Source of the DNA: Gammaproteobacteria bacterium
GTDB taxonomy: Bacteria > Pseudomonadota > Gammaproteobacteria > SZUA-140
Length of the DNA stretch: 12,153 nucleotides
Assembly: GCA_003230195.1 (NCBI GenBank)
Contig: QIHH01000073.1
Span: 1 to 12,153, forward strand
Direction: 5' to 3'
In this document: piece after piece, positions 1-8,164 of the stretch
Layout of the letters: every line of letters starts with the position of its first letter
Position numbering within the stretch: position 1 is the stretch's first letter
Notes under the pieces: generated by a model
Told to the model about the DNA's origin: nothing
What the model saw: only the letters and a program-made list of their open reading frames with translations
Database searches by the model: none
Program-made: the position numbers and the translations under genes

Positions 1-464
1 CGGTCTTCCTTGAAACCCTGTATGAATTTCCGGAAACAAGCGGTCAGCAATTTAGCCAGGATGAGTGGGCGACGATCATCACGGTACGCGAATCTGTTTC
101 TAAAGCGTTAGAGGGGCTGCGTTCAAGTGGTGGTATCGGCTCGGCACTCGATGCAGAGGTCGATCTCTACTGTGATGATGCGTTGTTAGCACTGTTGTTG
201 AAATTCGATGATGAGCTTCGCTTTGTGTTAATCACCTCTTATGCCCGAGTATATAGCATTCGTGAGAAACCAGTGGAAGCAGTAGAGGCAACACAAAAAG
301 AGCAGCCTGCGTTATGGGTGGTGGTTAAGGCGTGTGAACATGCTAAGTGCGATCGTTGTTGGCATCACCGTGAAGATGTTGGTGTGAATAGTGAATATCC
401 TGAATTGTGTGGGCGCTGTGTTGATAATGTCGATGGTGATGGTGAATCACGTCGGTTTGCTTAA
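1..464 (+). CDS. ileS: Isoleucyl-tRNA synthetase, C-terminal end (5' partial)
   Basis: This is the last 154 codons of IleS, which charges tRNA-Ile with isoleucine in the cytoplasm. The frame is open from base 3, and the gene continues off the left edge. The fragment begins with VFLETLYEFP, typical of the end of the anticodon-binding domain. It ends with the zinc-binding tail: paired cysteines in KCDRCWHH and ELCGRC about 30 residues apart, then a short tail SRRFA before TAA at 462-464. This tail is the hallmark of bacterial IleS. lspA follows after 15 bases, the usual gammaproteobacterial neighbour, so the two are probably co-transcribed. The identification rests on motif and context; the catalytic domains lie outside the window. 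Confidence 0.95.
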   Translation, partial: VFLETLYEFPETSGQQFSQDEWATIITVRESVSKALEGLRSSGGIGSALDAEVDLYCDDALLALLLKFDDELRFVLITSYARVYSIREKPVEAVEATQKEQPALWVVVKACEHAKCDRCWHHREDVGVNSEYPELCGRCVDNVDGDGESRRFA

Positions 465-479
465 GGGTTGGGTGAGATT

Positions 480-959
480 ATGTTGAAGTGGTTATGGCTT
501 TCTGTGGTGGTGATCGTGTTTGATCAAGTGACTAAGTATATGGTGACGGATTCGTTACACCTGTATCAATCGATCCCGATTTTTCCTTCATTAAATCTGG
601 TGCTGGCCCATAATTCGGGCGCGGCATTTAGTTTTCTGAGTGATGCGGGCGGTTGGCAGCGCTGGTTTTTCACAGTGATAGCGATTGTCGTTAGTATCGT
701 CATTGTGGTATGGATAACTCGCCTTAAACAAAATGAATTGCGGCTTGCTGTGGCGTTGTCTCTGGTGCTGGGTGGTGCCATTGGTAATGTGTGGGATCGT
801 ATTGCGCATGGTTACGTCGTTGACTTTATCGATGTCTATTATGGTGAGTGGCACTGGCCCGCTTTTAATGTGGCAGATTCGGCGATCTGTATTGGTGCAG
901 TATTGCTGATTATTGATGCACTGTTTAATAAAGAAGAGCAGCAGGTCGAAAAGAAATAG
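480..959 (+). CDS. lspA: Lipoprotein signal peptidase (signal peptidase II)
   Basis: LspA is an inner-membrane aspartic protease that removes the signal peptide from diacylglyceryl-modified prolipoproteins. The 159-residue protein has four hydrophobic segments. Family motifs are present: DQVTK near the N-terminus, HNSGAAFSF in the periplasmic region, NVWDRI, and the two catalytic aspartates in GYVVDF (D115) and FNVADS (D133). I chose ATG at 480 because GGTGAG lies just upstream and MLKWLW is the usual start of the family. A longer reading from TTG at 468 would sit directly on the ileS stop with no room for a ribosome site. It lies between ileS and ispH on the same strand, with only 2 bases before ispH, so it is very likely in one transcript with both. 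Confidence 0.97.
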   Translation: MLKWLWLSVVVIVFDQVTKYMVTDSLHLYQSIPIFPSLNLVLAHNSGAAFSFLSDAGGWQRWFFTVIAIVVSIVIVVWITRLKQNELRLAVALSLVLGGAIGNVWDRIAHGYVVDFIDVYYGEWHWPAFNVADSAICIGAVLLIIDALFNKEEQQVEKK

Positions 960-961
960 AT

Positions 962-1915
962 ATGAACAAAATTAAAACAGGTCAGGTTTTACTGGCTAAT
1001 CCACGTGGTTTTTGCGCGGGAGTGGAGCGTGCGATTGAAATCGTCGAGCGAGTACTTGAGCAGTTTGGACGCCCTATCTATGTGCGGCATGAGGTTGTGC
1101 ACAATAAATTTGTGGTCGAAGGATTGCGAGATAAAGGGGCGGTTTTTATCGAAGAAATTTCAGAGGTACCGGATAATGCAACGTTGATCTTCAGTGCCCA
1201 CGGTGTGTCAAAAGCGGTACGTGCCGAGGCTGATGTGCGTGGCTTGCGTGTTTTTGATGCGACCTGTCCATTGGTAACCAAGGTGCACCTTGAAGTCGCT
1301 CGGTATGAACGAGATGGTCAGGAGTGTATTTTGATTGGCCATGCGGGGCATCCTGAAGTAGAAGGGACGCTGGGGCAGTATAAAAACCCAGCGGGCGGTA
1401 TGTATCTGGTTGAATCAGTCGATGATGTTGAAAAACTGGCGGTAAAGAATCCAGACAAATTGTCCTTTGTAACGCAGACGACTTTATCAATGGATGATAC
1501 TGCGGTGGTGATTGAGGCATTGCAAAAACGTTTTCCCAACATCAAAGGGCCAAAGCGAGATGATATTTGTTATGCCACGCAAAATAGACAGGATGCTGTG
1601 AAAGCATTAGCTGAACAGTGTGATCTGATTTTGGTTGTGGGGTCATGTAACAGTTCTAATTCCAATCGTTTGCGAGAGATGGCTGAACGGCAAGGGGCTA
1701 ATGCCTACTTAATTGATAATGCGGGTGAAGTTGATGCGGCATGGTTGGTGAATGCTAGCACTGTTGGTGTTACTGCGGGTGCCTCTGTGCCTGAGGTTCT
1801 GGTTGAAGAGGTGATTGCTTATTTAAAAGCATCCGGTGTTGAGCGTGTTAAAAATATTAAAGGCCGGGAGGAGAATATTGTATTTTCTCTGCCTCGCGAC
1901 TTGGTGAAGCGGTAA
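962..1915 (+). CDS. ispH: 4-hydroxy-3-methylbut-2-enyl diphosphate reductase
   Basis: IspH (LytB) is the iron-sulfur enzyme that reduces HMBPP to IPP and DMAPP, the last step of the MEP isoprenoid pathway. The 317-residue length is normal. The three cluster cysteines are C18 (RGFCAGVERA), C102 (DATCPLV) and C203 (DDICYATQNRQ). Substrate-binding residues are also visible: H47 in HEVVHN, H130 and E132 in GHPEVEGT, and T173 in VTQTTLS. Their spacing matches the E. coli enzyme with a constant shift of six residues. The gene starts 2 bases after lspA, so translation is probably coupled. The fkpB peptidyl-prolyl isomerase gene common at this junction is missing. Transcription should end at the hairpin about 30 bases downstream. 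Confidence 0.97.
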   Translation: MNKIKTGQVLLANPRGFCAGVERAIEIVERVLEQFGRPIYVRHEVVHNKFVVEGLRDKGAVFIEEISEVPDNATLIFSAHGVSKAVRAEADVRGLRVFDATCPLVTKVHLEVARYERDGQECILIGHAGHPEVEGTLGQYKNPAGGMYLVESVDDVEKLAVKNPDKLSFVTQTTLSMDDTAVVIEALQKRFPNIKGPKRDDICYATQNRQDAVKALAEQCDLILVVGSCNSSNSNRLREMAERQGANAYLIDNAGEVDAAWLVNASTVGVTAGASVPEVLVEEVIAYLKASGVERVKNIKGREENIVFSLPRDLVKR

Positions 1916-1944
1916 TTGTCTTGGGCAGGTTTTTTGATGAGTTT

Positions 1945-1976
1945 AAAAGCCCGCGCAAGTTATTGCGCGGGCTTTT
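1945..1976. terminator. Bidirectional intrinsic terminator between ispH and pilE
   Basis: A perfect 14-bp stem (AAAAGCCCGCGCAA pairing with its complement) closes a 4-base loop at 1959-1962. The stem is GC-rich in the middle, with an A-run on one side and a T-run on the other, so it can act in both directions. It sits between the convergent ends of ispH (+) and pilE (-) and is the obvious stop for both operons. Confidence 0.93.
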
Positions 1977-1995
1977 ATGCTTGTTTTGATGTTGT

Positions 1996-2415
1996 TTACC
2001 AGGTGTCTATAGCGCCACTACAGTCATCTTCTGCGTAGTGGTTTTTTGTGCCGATAGAGAGCAGCTCTATACACCCTGTGTCTGTTTGGGCTCCTTTAGG
2101 GGTTGCGCGTACTGTGTATGTGGTTGCGGTTTGAGATCTAATACTTAGATCGTAGTATTTGACCGTACCGTCTAGTGGTGCTTCGTTTGGAAAGATGCCG
2201 CCGACACCCACTGCCGCGTCAATAAAGGTACTATTCTGAGTGAAGAACCGTTCCATGGCGTTTGCTAGGGAGACTAACGAACCCTGTGCGTCTGCTTGGC
2301 GAGCTTTGCTGACTTGTGTCGTGTATGCGGGGTACGCGATAGCGGAAATGATTCCAATAATGAGCACCGTAATCATTAATTCCATCAGCGTAAACCCTTT
2401 TTCCCGTTGTGCCAT
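1996..2415 (-). CDS. pilE: Type IV pilin, PilE-like (minor pilin)
   Basis: This is a 139-residue type IV prepilin. The leader MAQREKG is followed by the processing site G7/F8 and the class III N-terminal helix FTLMELMITVLIIG, with the conserved glutamate at mature position 5, needed for methylation and assembly. Two cysteines near the C-terminus (DTGC and EDDC) probably form the D-loop disulfide. I chose ATG at 2415 because GGAGGAAG lies 5 bases upstream; the reading from 2430 would place that ribosome site inside the gene. It is the last gene of the pilus operon, 29 bases after pilY1, matching the place of pilE in Pseudomonas. It is therefore more likely a minor pilin of the tip/priming complex than the major subunit, though the sequence alone does not settle this. 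Confidence 0.9.
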   Translation of the reverse strand: MAQREKGFTLMELMITVLIIGIISAIAYPAYTTQVSKARQADAQGSLVSLANAMERFFTQNSTFIDAAVGVGGIFPNEAPLDGTVKYYDLSIRSQTATTYTVRATPKGAQTDTGCIELLSIGTKNHYAEDDCSGAIDTW

Positions 2416-2444
2416 TGAATCTTCCTCCATCTTGTTTGATTGAA

Positions 2445-5400
2445 TTATTCTTCACGCCAGTAGGTTTTTTGTGGCTCAAGCAGTAAAGCAGCATCAGGGC
2501 CTTTTTCGGTACCGATTAGCACAACGGGCCCATTTTTGTGAAAGATGATGCTTGCGCCCGGTGGTATGCCGCTTTTTACGAGGTTAACTCGGCGATCTGA
2601 ACGGGTGAGACTACCGCCTGACAGGTCGTTGTCCTTCACTGGAGAGCCATCAGCAAGATTAATGACGAACGTGCTACCACTACCCGCACTGGTTGAGCAG
2701 AGGCTTGAGTTAGGATCGTCAACCGGCGGGATGTAAGTGGTAAAAACGATGGTGTTTGAGAAGGTCAGCGATTTTGCCAGCACCTTTTCACCTTTGAAGC
2801 TATTATCCGTTTCATCATTCATCCAGATGTAATACCCACTACTACTGGCAAGTGAAGTAGACGCATAACTTTGTTCCGCTGCTGTTCCTTCTTGAATCAT
2901 ATTTGCAGTTGCATCATATAGGTCATTTATCATGCTGATGCTGGTGTAAACAGGAATGCCATCGCTATCCAGCGCTGGTGCAAAAACATTGGTGTCACGG
3001 ATGACATAGAAGGCATCTTGGACGGTGGTATTGAGTGGATGAGCTCTAAAACCTGAACCAATGGCGATATTGAGGTGCTTTCTATCCTTTGAGAGCGATA
3101 GATCAGGTTCGTAGTAAAAGCGCCTGTTATGAGCTGCCGTGTTGCCATTGGTGGCGGTTTGCCCCAGTTGGGCAATTAGGCCACCAGTTGCGAGATTATT
3201 GACGCTAGTATTGTATTCAATGTCTAGATCGAAACGCCAAATTTGGCCACGCGTGTCAGCTGCATAGATGCGGTCTTTATAGCCATCTCCATTCATATCC
3301 AGTACTGCCAGGCTTGCGGGGATGCTATTGGTCATGCCATTCATCACCAGTGTAGGGTTGGCTGCGCTGTCGTTGCCCGTTTCGGCTGGGCCTGCCTGCC
3401 AAAGTTTGGCACCGGTTTCTGCATTGACGATGTATATTGCACGTCCTTCATCATCATCTGTAGCAGTAGTATGATCATCTTGGTCTGGATCATAGCCACC
3501 ACCAAAGAATAGTACGTTTTGGTCTACGCCGTCGATTTTGATCTTACCGTGGGTTGCTGCAGACCAGGTTTGCCCCAGTTCACTAAAATCACCGCTACCA
3601 CCTGTGATTACCCATTTAAGTGTCGGACTGGTCCGACTAGTGACATCAAGTGCATAGTAATTTTTTCCACCGCGGCGCATCCCCTGATAGAGATAAGCAT
3701 GCTCTCCACTATCAAGAATATCAGCTGTGTTATAAATAACACCGTTACCGTTGACATCATTGACCCAAGTGGTCAATGGGCCGTCCAGGCCATAGGGATG
3801 ATCTACCCCGCCATTGTTTTCATACAGGATGGGCAGGTTGCCAAGTAGTTCCTGAGGAATAAAAGTAAATACTTCTGTACCGTTGGTAGTATTAATGGCA
3901 TTAAGCTGACCATCATTGGTACCGACGAAGAGAGTGATGTCCGGATTTTGATCGGTACCACCATAGGTAATGAGCACCGGTTCGGCGTGCAGAGGGTCGC
4001 CCATCTGGCGTCGTATGTCGGTTGTGACAGTATCTGCATTATCATCGAATATATCGACGCCTCGAGCCCATTGCAGTAGTGAGGTGCGATAGGCATCGTC
4101 CATACTTGCATCGCCCAGCATGGTTTTGGTAATGGCGGTATTATCTTCATGTAGTGCATTGGTTATGTTTGAAAGTGATGCGTTAACGGGGGCTGCGGCA
4201 TCAGTATATGTATAGATGGTACGTGGCAGGGTAAGCTCCCCGGCTGCACCCCCTGTTTCAACGACCTCACCATCTGGAGCATCTGATACCTGTGTCCAGA
4301 AGCTGGTGGCAGTCGATTTGAAAAAACCGGTGGTGGGATCTATCGCAGGAGAGTCGTTTACATCAACAATAATGGGTGGATCACCCGCAAGCCGGAATCG
4401 TTTGATATTACCACTCCATAGTGGTTTCACATTCGGGCTGAACAGAGCGTAATAGAGTTCATCTCGATTATTGAAGCGATTAAAGGCGTTAACCGATACC
4501 GCTGGTGCGCTAAAGGTGGTGTTAGTCGATGCTATATCGGATAAGATGCTGACGAAGGCATCCTGTAGATCGGCAGTGTTGTCGGCGGTGTAATATGAGC
4601 CACCACCTTTAGTTGCTGTATTATTTAGCAATACCTGATCGGTAGTGAAGCCGATGGTGTGGGTAATCACTTTTTGAACGCCAGCCAGGCTACTACAGTC
4701 TTGTTCGAATGCGTAGTGTGCCAGTTCGTCTAGACAGTTGTCGGTGCAGCTGGCGGCACCCGTGATGGCGGCAAATCCAGTCATCCCAGTGATCTTGGCA
4801 TCGGCCTGAGTATCTTTAGTAGCCACGCCATCGGTGAGCAGGATTGTGTAGTTTTGTTGGCACTTATACTCTATTGGGCTCTTATACAGTTTGGTGTCAT
4901 CTGGGTCTAGCACGCCTCTGACATTGACACCGGGTTCTGACGAATCGCCATAATCAACTGCCGCGCCTCTATAGAAAAGATAAGACTCATACAGTGTTTC
5001 GGCAAGTGGCGTGTAGCCGGAGGCTATGGTGGCATTAACGGCTGCTTTGTAATCAGCACGATTAGCGTTGGTTAGAGGTGCCATTGGCATAATGAAGTAG
5101 CCGCCATCGGTTTCATCACTCGATCCCGCATCTTTATCAAAGCGCATAACAGCAAGATTGATATTGGATATGCTGTCTATTAGAGAGGAAAAGACATTTT
5201 TTACCGCCTCCAGACGTGTTATGTGGGTAGGTTGATTGCTACCGACTTCGTTGCCGTGGCGAAAGTTGAGGTAGTTACCCGTGAATAGTGTATATGTCCT
5301 CGCTACATCTGTGTCATTCCAGTTGATTTCTTTGTCGTCATTGGCGCGCCATGGGCCACTGTTGTCCGAATTGGCCGCGTAGAGGTTTCCAGTCGTATTC

Positions 5401-5930
5401 AGACCGTGAACACCCCTGTCAGCTTTACATTCCACTTGGCTAGTATGATTTTGGCTGGAGAATCTAAGCCATTTTTTTATGTAGCTGCTGGTGCTATAGC
5501 GAGTTGCTTTATCGGCGACAAAAAACCCTGGGCCACTGGTACCGAGTGCATTAAAAGATGCCTGACAGGTGTTTGAAGTGGCCATAAAATATTGCTCTGT
5601 ATTGCAGTCGGGAATGTTCGCACCGCTGTCTTCTCTCCAGTAAATTCTGTCTAGCGAGCAGCCTTGATCTGGATAGATAGTCGCGGCGTCATAAAACGAT
5701 CCCAGCGCGGGCACGGGGATATCATCTATGTTCATGCTGCCTGAGGTATCAAAAATGAATACTAGGTTAGGTTGTACGGTAGGTATATTGTCGTTAATAC
5801 CAACATAGATTTCGATGTCTTCGGCCAGGGCTGCTGTGGCGCTGAGCAGGTTAAGGGTTAGTAAGCTAATAATGATCCGTAATGTTCGGGGTATAATAGT
5901 GGTATGTGTGTGGCTATTTAAATTTTTCAT
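2445..5930 (-). CDS. pilY1: Type IV pilus tip adhesin PilY1
   Basis: PilY1 is the large secreted protein at the pilus tip, needed for pilus extension, adhesion and surface sensing in Pseudomonas-type systems. The 1161-residue product begins with a signal peptide ending near AALA/ED. A von Willebrand A domain spans roughly residues 55-470, with an intact metal site: DTSGS (61-65), GYTPLAE with its threonine at 307, and LLTDG with its aspartate at 367. The C-terminal part is the PilC/PilY1 beta-propeller: GTNDGQLNA and FIPQELL at about 670-696, YALDVTS near 759-765, and a calcium loop DMNGDGYKD at about 878-886. The sequence DVNGNG near 725 may be a second loop. I chose ATG at 5930, with GGTGA five bases upstream, over the GTG at 5939. 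It starts 5 bases after the preceding small gene and is followed by pilE. Confidence 0.95.
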   Translation of the reverse strand: MKNLNSHTHTTIIPRTLRIIISLLTLNLLSATAALAEDIEIYVGINDNIPTVQPNLVFIFDTSGSMNIDDIPVPALGSFYDAATIYPDQGCSLDRIYWREDSGANIPDCNTEQYFMATSNTCQASFNALGTSGPGFFVADKATRYSTSSYIKKWLRFSSQNHTSQVECKADRGVHGLNTTGNLYAANSDNSGPWRANDDKEINWNDTDVARTYTLFTGNYLNFRHGNEVGSNQPTHITRLEAVKNVFSSLIDSISNINLAVMRFDKDAGSSDETDGGYFIMPMAPLTNANRADYKAAVNATIASGYTPLAETLYESYLFYRGAAVDYGDSSEPGVNVRGVLDPDDTKLYKSPIEYKCQQNYTILLTDGVATKDTQADAKITGMTGFAAITGAASCTDNCLDELAHYAFEQDCSSLAGVQKVITHTIGFTTDQVLLNNTATKGGGSYYTADNTADLQDAFVSILSDIASTNTTFSAPAVSVNAFNRFNNRDELYYALFSPNVKPLWSGNIKRFRLAGDPPIIVDVNDSPAIDPTTGFFKSTATSFWTQVSDAPDGEVVETGGAAGELTLPRTIYTYTDAAAPVNASLSNITNALHEDNTAITKTMLGDASMDDAYRTSLLQWARGVDIFDDNADTVTTDIRRQMGDPLHAEPVLITYGGTDQNPDITLFVGTNDGQLNAINTTNGTEVFTFIPQELLGNLPILYENNGGVDHPYGLDGPLTTWVNDVNGNGVIYNTADILDSGEHAYLYQGMRRGGKNYYALDVTSRTSPTLKWVITGGSGDFSELGQTWSAATHGKIKIDGVDQNVLFFGGGYDPDQDDHTTATDDDEGRAIYIVNAETGAKLWQAGPAETGNDSAANPTLVMNGMTNSIPASLAVLDMNGDGYKDRIYAADTRGQIWRFDLDIEYNTSVNNLATGGLIAQLGQTATNGNTAAHNRRFYYEPDLSLSKDRKHLNIAIGSGFRAHPLNTTVQDAFYVIRDTNVFAPALDSDGIPVYTSISMINDLYDATANMIQEGTAAEQSYASTSLASSSGYYIWMNDETDNSFKGEKVLAKSLTFSNTIVFTTYIPPVDDPNSSLCSTSAGSGSTFVINLADGSPVKDNDLSGGSLTRSDRRVNLVKSGIPPGASIIFHKNGPVVLIGTEKGPDAALLLEPQKTYWREE

Positions 5931-5935
5931 GATGT

Positions 5936-6265
5936 TCACCAGATAACCTTGGTTGCGTGTTTATTTTTGATCTCATATATTGCGGTAGCGTGTAGGTGTG
6001 AATATAATTTGATCTTATCTTGTTTGATTATTTTCCCGTTATAAATGAAGAGGGTTCTGTCGTCGGTGGTCAATCGCAGTGGGCACTTTATACAACCTTC
6101 AACATAGATACGTTCGACACGACCATCTTTGTCGGTAAAAACCTGGATTTTATCGGCCTCGGCGGCGGCTTTTTCTGGGATGGATGCTTTATCATCAGCT
6201 ACTACAGGTAGCGTGATAAAAAGGCTTCCTGTTAAGAATATTGCGGTAAAGATTTTTTTTAACAT
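5936..6265 (-). CDS. Small secreted CxxC protein in the pilus operon
   Basis: I do not recognise this 109-residue protein. Its N-terminus MLKKIFTAIFLTGSLFITLP is a clear Sec signal peptide with likely cleavage at VVA/DD, so it should be periplasmic. The mature part is rich in lysine and acidic residues and carries one CxxC pair (EGCIKCPLRL) in its middle. ATG at 6265 is preferred because GAGG lies about 9 bases upstream; the longer reading from 6367 would overlap pilX by 65 bases and bury the signal peptide. It lies 37 bases after pilX and 5 bases before pilY1, so it is surely in the pilus operon. Pseudomonas has a small gene, pilY2, on the other side of pilY1, but I cannot show homology. A role in PilY1 folding or export is inference from context only. 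Confidence 0.8.
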   Translation of the reverse strand: MLKKIFTAIFLTGSLFITLPVVADDKASIPEKAAAEADKIQVFTDKDGRVERIYVEGCIKCPLRLTTDDRTLFIYNGKIIKQDKIKLYSHLHATAIYEIKNKHATKVIW

Positions 6266-6302
6266 AATGGTCATCCTCAAAGTGGCTAGCTTGTTGTGGC
6301 TA

Positions 6303-6809
6303 TCAGGGTGCAGGGGCTGCGCGATAAATACCTTGCATATGGCTCTTACTATGATTTGTTGCGGCAATAGTTGTCACGACAGCAATATCAAAATGGTGAC
6401 AGGTGATCGACATCGACATACCGGGGCAGATGCCATTGCCATTGTAAGTCAGGGCGGAAGTACTCGATAAGGCGGCATTGTTCTGGTTCAGGTCAAAAGT
6501 AACCGTGGTTGAGTTATTGCCGATTCCGGTATTGATTGACGCAACCAATGGGTCATCGGCTTCTACGTAAAAAGGATTGTCATCACCACCACTCCCGCCA
6601 GGGTTGCCTGCGTTTATTATTCTGTTGATTGCAGACTCACTTGCCTGAAATACAACGGTAGCGTTTTGATAGTTATGAGCCATGCGTTCCTCTAGGTTGC
6701 TGGTTCCAATGGATGAAAGGCCGATAAGTGTCATAACTAATAGCAGCATCAGGCTGATGATTAATGCCGCGCCGGCCTGGTGTTTACGTAAATGTATATT
6801 GTTCTTCAT
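6303..6809 (-). CDS. pilX: Type IV pilus minor pilin PilX
   Basis: The 168-residue protein has a short prepilin leader ending in KHQAG, with likely cleavage after G13. The following hydrophobic helix AALIISLMLLLVMTLIGLSS is the pattern of the PilX N-terminal domain. No glutamate is present at mature position 5, as in GspK-like tip pilins, which fits a place at the top of the pilus. Next comes the typical LEERMAHNYQN stretch and FQASESAINR, also common in this family. The C-terminal half has two cysteines (GICPG and ITCHH). It starts 10 bases after the pilW stop, and AGG lies just before the ATG. Family assignment rests on the N-terminal domain and operon position. Confidence 0.88.
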   Translation of the reverse strand: MKNNIHLRKHQAGAALIISLMLLLVMTLIGLSSIGTSNLEERMAHNYQNATVVFQASESAINRIINAGNPGGSGGDDNPFYVEADDPLVASINTGIGNNSTTVTFDLNQNNAALSSTSALTYNGNGICPGMSMSITCHHFDIAVVTTIAATNHSKSHMQGIYRAAPAP

Positions 6810-6819
6810 GGCTGGCCTG

Positions 6820-7554
6820 CTAATTGTTACGTATTAAAATAGTTCTGGTGAAAACACGTCGTAACGCATTGTCATTGATGGGCAGGATCGGAGGCGTGTT
6901 AAGCAGGATATGAGTAAGGCTATCTGTGGTGGTCATAGTCTGAGTTGTGGTAACCAGCAATGAAATTCTGACGCTTTTTATATTTTCCCAGGAGGTAACA
7001 TTATCTTTGTTGACAAAGAGATTGGCGATGTTGTCATCATCTGTATCCTCTCCATAGAGGAACTGCATGTTTTCTATTCCTATGCCTAGGATTCCTGCTG
7101 CAGCATTGCCATTACCAAGGCACATTAATTGATTTCCAGCAATAAAATAACGGTCTGTGGCAGTGCCGCCGGTGCCGTTGCCAAGGCAGTCTGTTGCTGA
7201 CACATAATTGACCTCAATGACATCACTTGCGGTGCCATTTGCTGTTGTAAAACCAAGGCCTGCATTTTCAGATTCGTTTTCTAGGATGTTGGTGCTGTTG
7301 AAGGCATCGATACCGTTTAAGTCAGTGGTAAAGCCTGCCTGGCCAATGTTTTGTGACAAGATTTCAAAAGCGAGGCGAGCATTCTCCTGTAAACGACCAG
7401 CACCATTTTGCAGGGTATTGGAGGCTTTGGTGCTGAGGAAAATCTGCCCGACCCCGGCCATTAAAAAAAGGCTGACGGTGGTGGCGATCATCAGTTCAAC
7501 AAGGGAAAGACCTTGTTGTGAATGGTGTGATTTTATGTTGATAAAATTGCTCAT
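6820..7554 (-). CDS. pilW: Type IV pilus minor pilin PilW
   Basis: This is a 244-residue prepilin with leader ending HSQQG, cleavage between G15 and L16, and mature start LSLVELMIATTVSLFLM carrying the position-5 glutamate (E20 of the precursor). The sequence after the helix, with RLQENARLAFEILSQNIGQAGF, is characteristic of the PilW/PilJ-type minor pilins. The C-terminal part is variable, with two cysteines (TDCLG and LMCLG) about 26 residues apart. Its ATG overlaps the pilV stop as ATGA (7551-7554), so translation is probably coupled to pilV. Together with FimT, PilV, PilX and PilY1 it should form the assembly-priming complex. Confidence 0.9.
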   Translation of the reverse strand: MSNFINIKSHHSQQGLSLVELMIATTVSLFLMAGVGQIFLSTKASNTLQNGAGRLQENARLAFEILSQNIGQAGFTTDLNGIDAFNSTNILENESENAGLGFTTANGTASDVIEVNYVSATDCLGNGTGGTATDRYFIAGNQLMCLGNGNAAAGILGIGIENMQFLYGEDTDDDNIANLFVNKDNVTSWENIKSVRISLLVTTTQTMTTTDSLTHILLNTPPILPINDNALRRVFTRTILIRNN

Positions 7555-8156
7555 GGTTGTATTGTGACGGCAAGGGTTTGAGTGGTGATAGCAGCAGCAC
7601 TTGTTCTGTTTGGGTTTAACTCGCCCCAGCTTAATGAAATAATATGAGGTGAACTGTTAGTACAAAGATCAGCGTCTGCGACGCCACCGGGTGGGTCTGT
7701 ATCAAGGCAAGTAATGGTTGCGACTGCTTGGGGGAGTGCCGCGCGTACGCCGCCGACTAGGATGCCAGCTGATGATACACCGCAAAACCAAGTGGTAATG
7801 TCAAACGTGGCTAGTTCTGTTGAATTGCAATTGGTCGCAGCAGTAACGACACCATTGAAAGCTTCTTCACAATAGGTAGCGGGTACAACGGCACAGTTAA
7901 TATTTGTGGCAGAGTCAACCCCCATAAAAAGGTTGCTATTGACTGCTGGGCGATTGGCACGCATTCGTTCAGCAATATCATCGACCAATATCGCTGCATG
8001 AGTACGATGAGATGCGCTATTGACGCTGCGCATACCAGTCACCTGTAGTGCTGCAATACCTAGCAGACCAATGGATAGAATAATGATCGTTACCAAGATT
8101 TCTACCATAGTAAACCCGCGTAACTTACGTAAAACTTGATAGGATTTTGTTTTCAT
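7551..8156 (-). CDS. pilV: Type IV pilus minor pilin PilV
   Basis: The 201-residue prepilin has leader MKTKSYQVLRKLRG and mature start FTMVEILVTIIILSIGLLGI with glutamate at position 5. The following LAALQ-like helix end and the stretch DDIAERMRANRPAV are typical of PilV. Several cysteines in the C-terminal domain (INC, TYCEE, TNC, WFCG, ITCLD, LCTN) suggest disulfide bonds after export. An AGGTG ribosome site precedes the ATG. It begins 8 bases after the fimT-like gene and overlaps pilW by 4 bases. The role is assembly of the pilus tip complex with PilW, PilX and PilY1. Confidence 0.9.
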   Translation of the reverse strand: MKTKSYQVLRKLRGFTMVEILVTIIILSIGLLGIAALQVTGMRSVNSASHRTHAAILVDDIAERMRANRPAVNSNLFMGVDSATNINCAVVPATYCEEAFNGVVTAATNCNSTELATFDITTWFCGVSSAGILVGGVRAALPQAVATITCLDTDPPGGVADADLCTNSSPHIISLSWGELNPNRTSAAAITTQTLAVTIQP

Positions 8157-8164
8157 GTGGGCAC

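Noticed and set aside
3243..4452. Open frames of 78-118 codons in other frames across pilY1
   Set aside because: They lie wholly inside the well-supported pilY1 gene, have no ribosome sites or recognisable motifs, and reflect its codon bias.
6266..6367. N-terminal extension of the small CxxC protein to 143 residues
   Set aside because: It would overlap pilX by 65 bases and bury the signal peptide 34 residues inside; the ATG at 6265 has a better-placed ribosome site.
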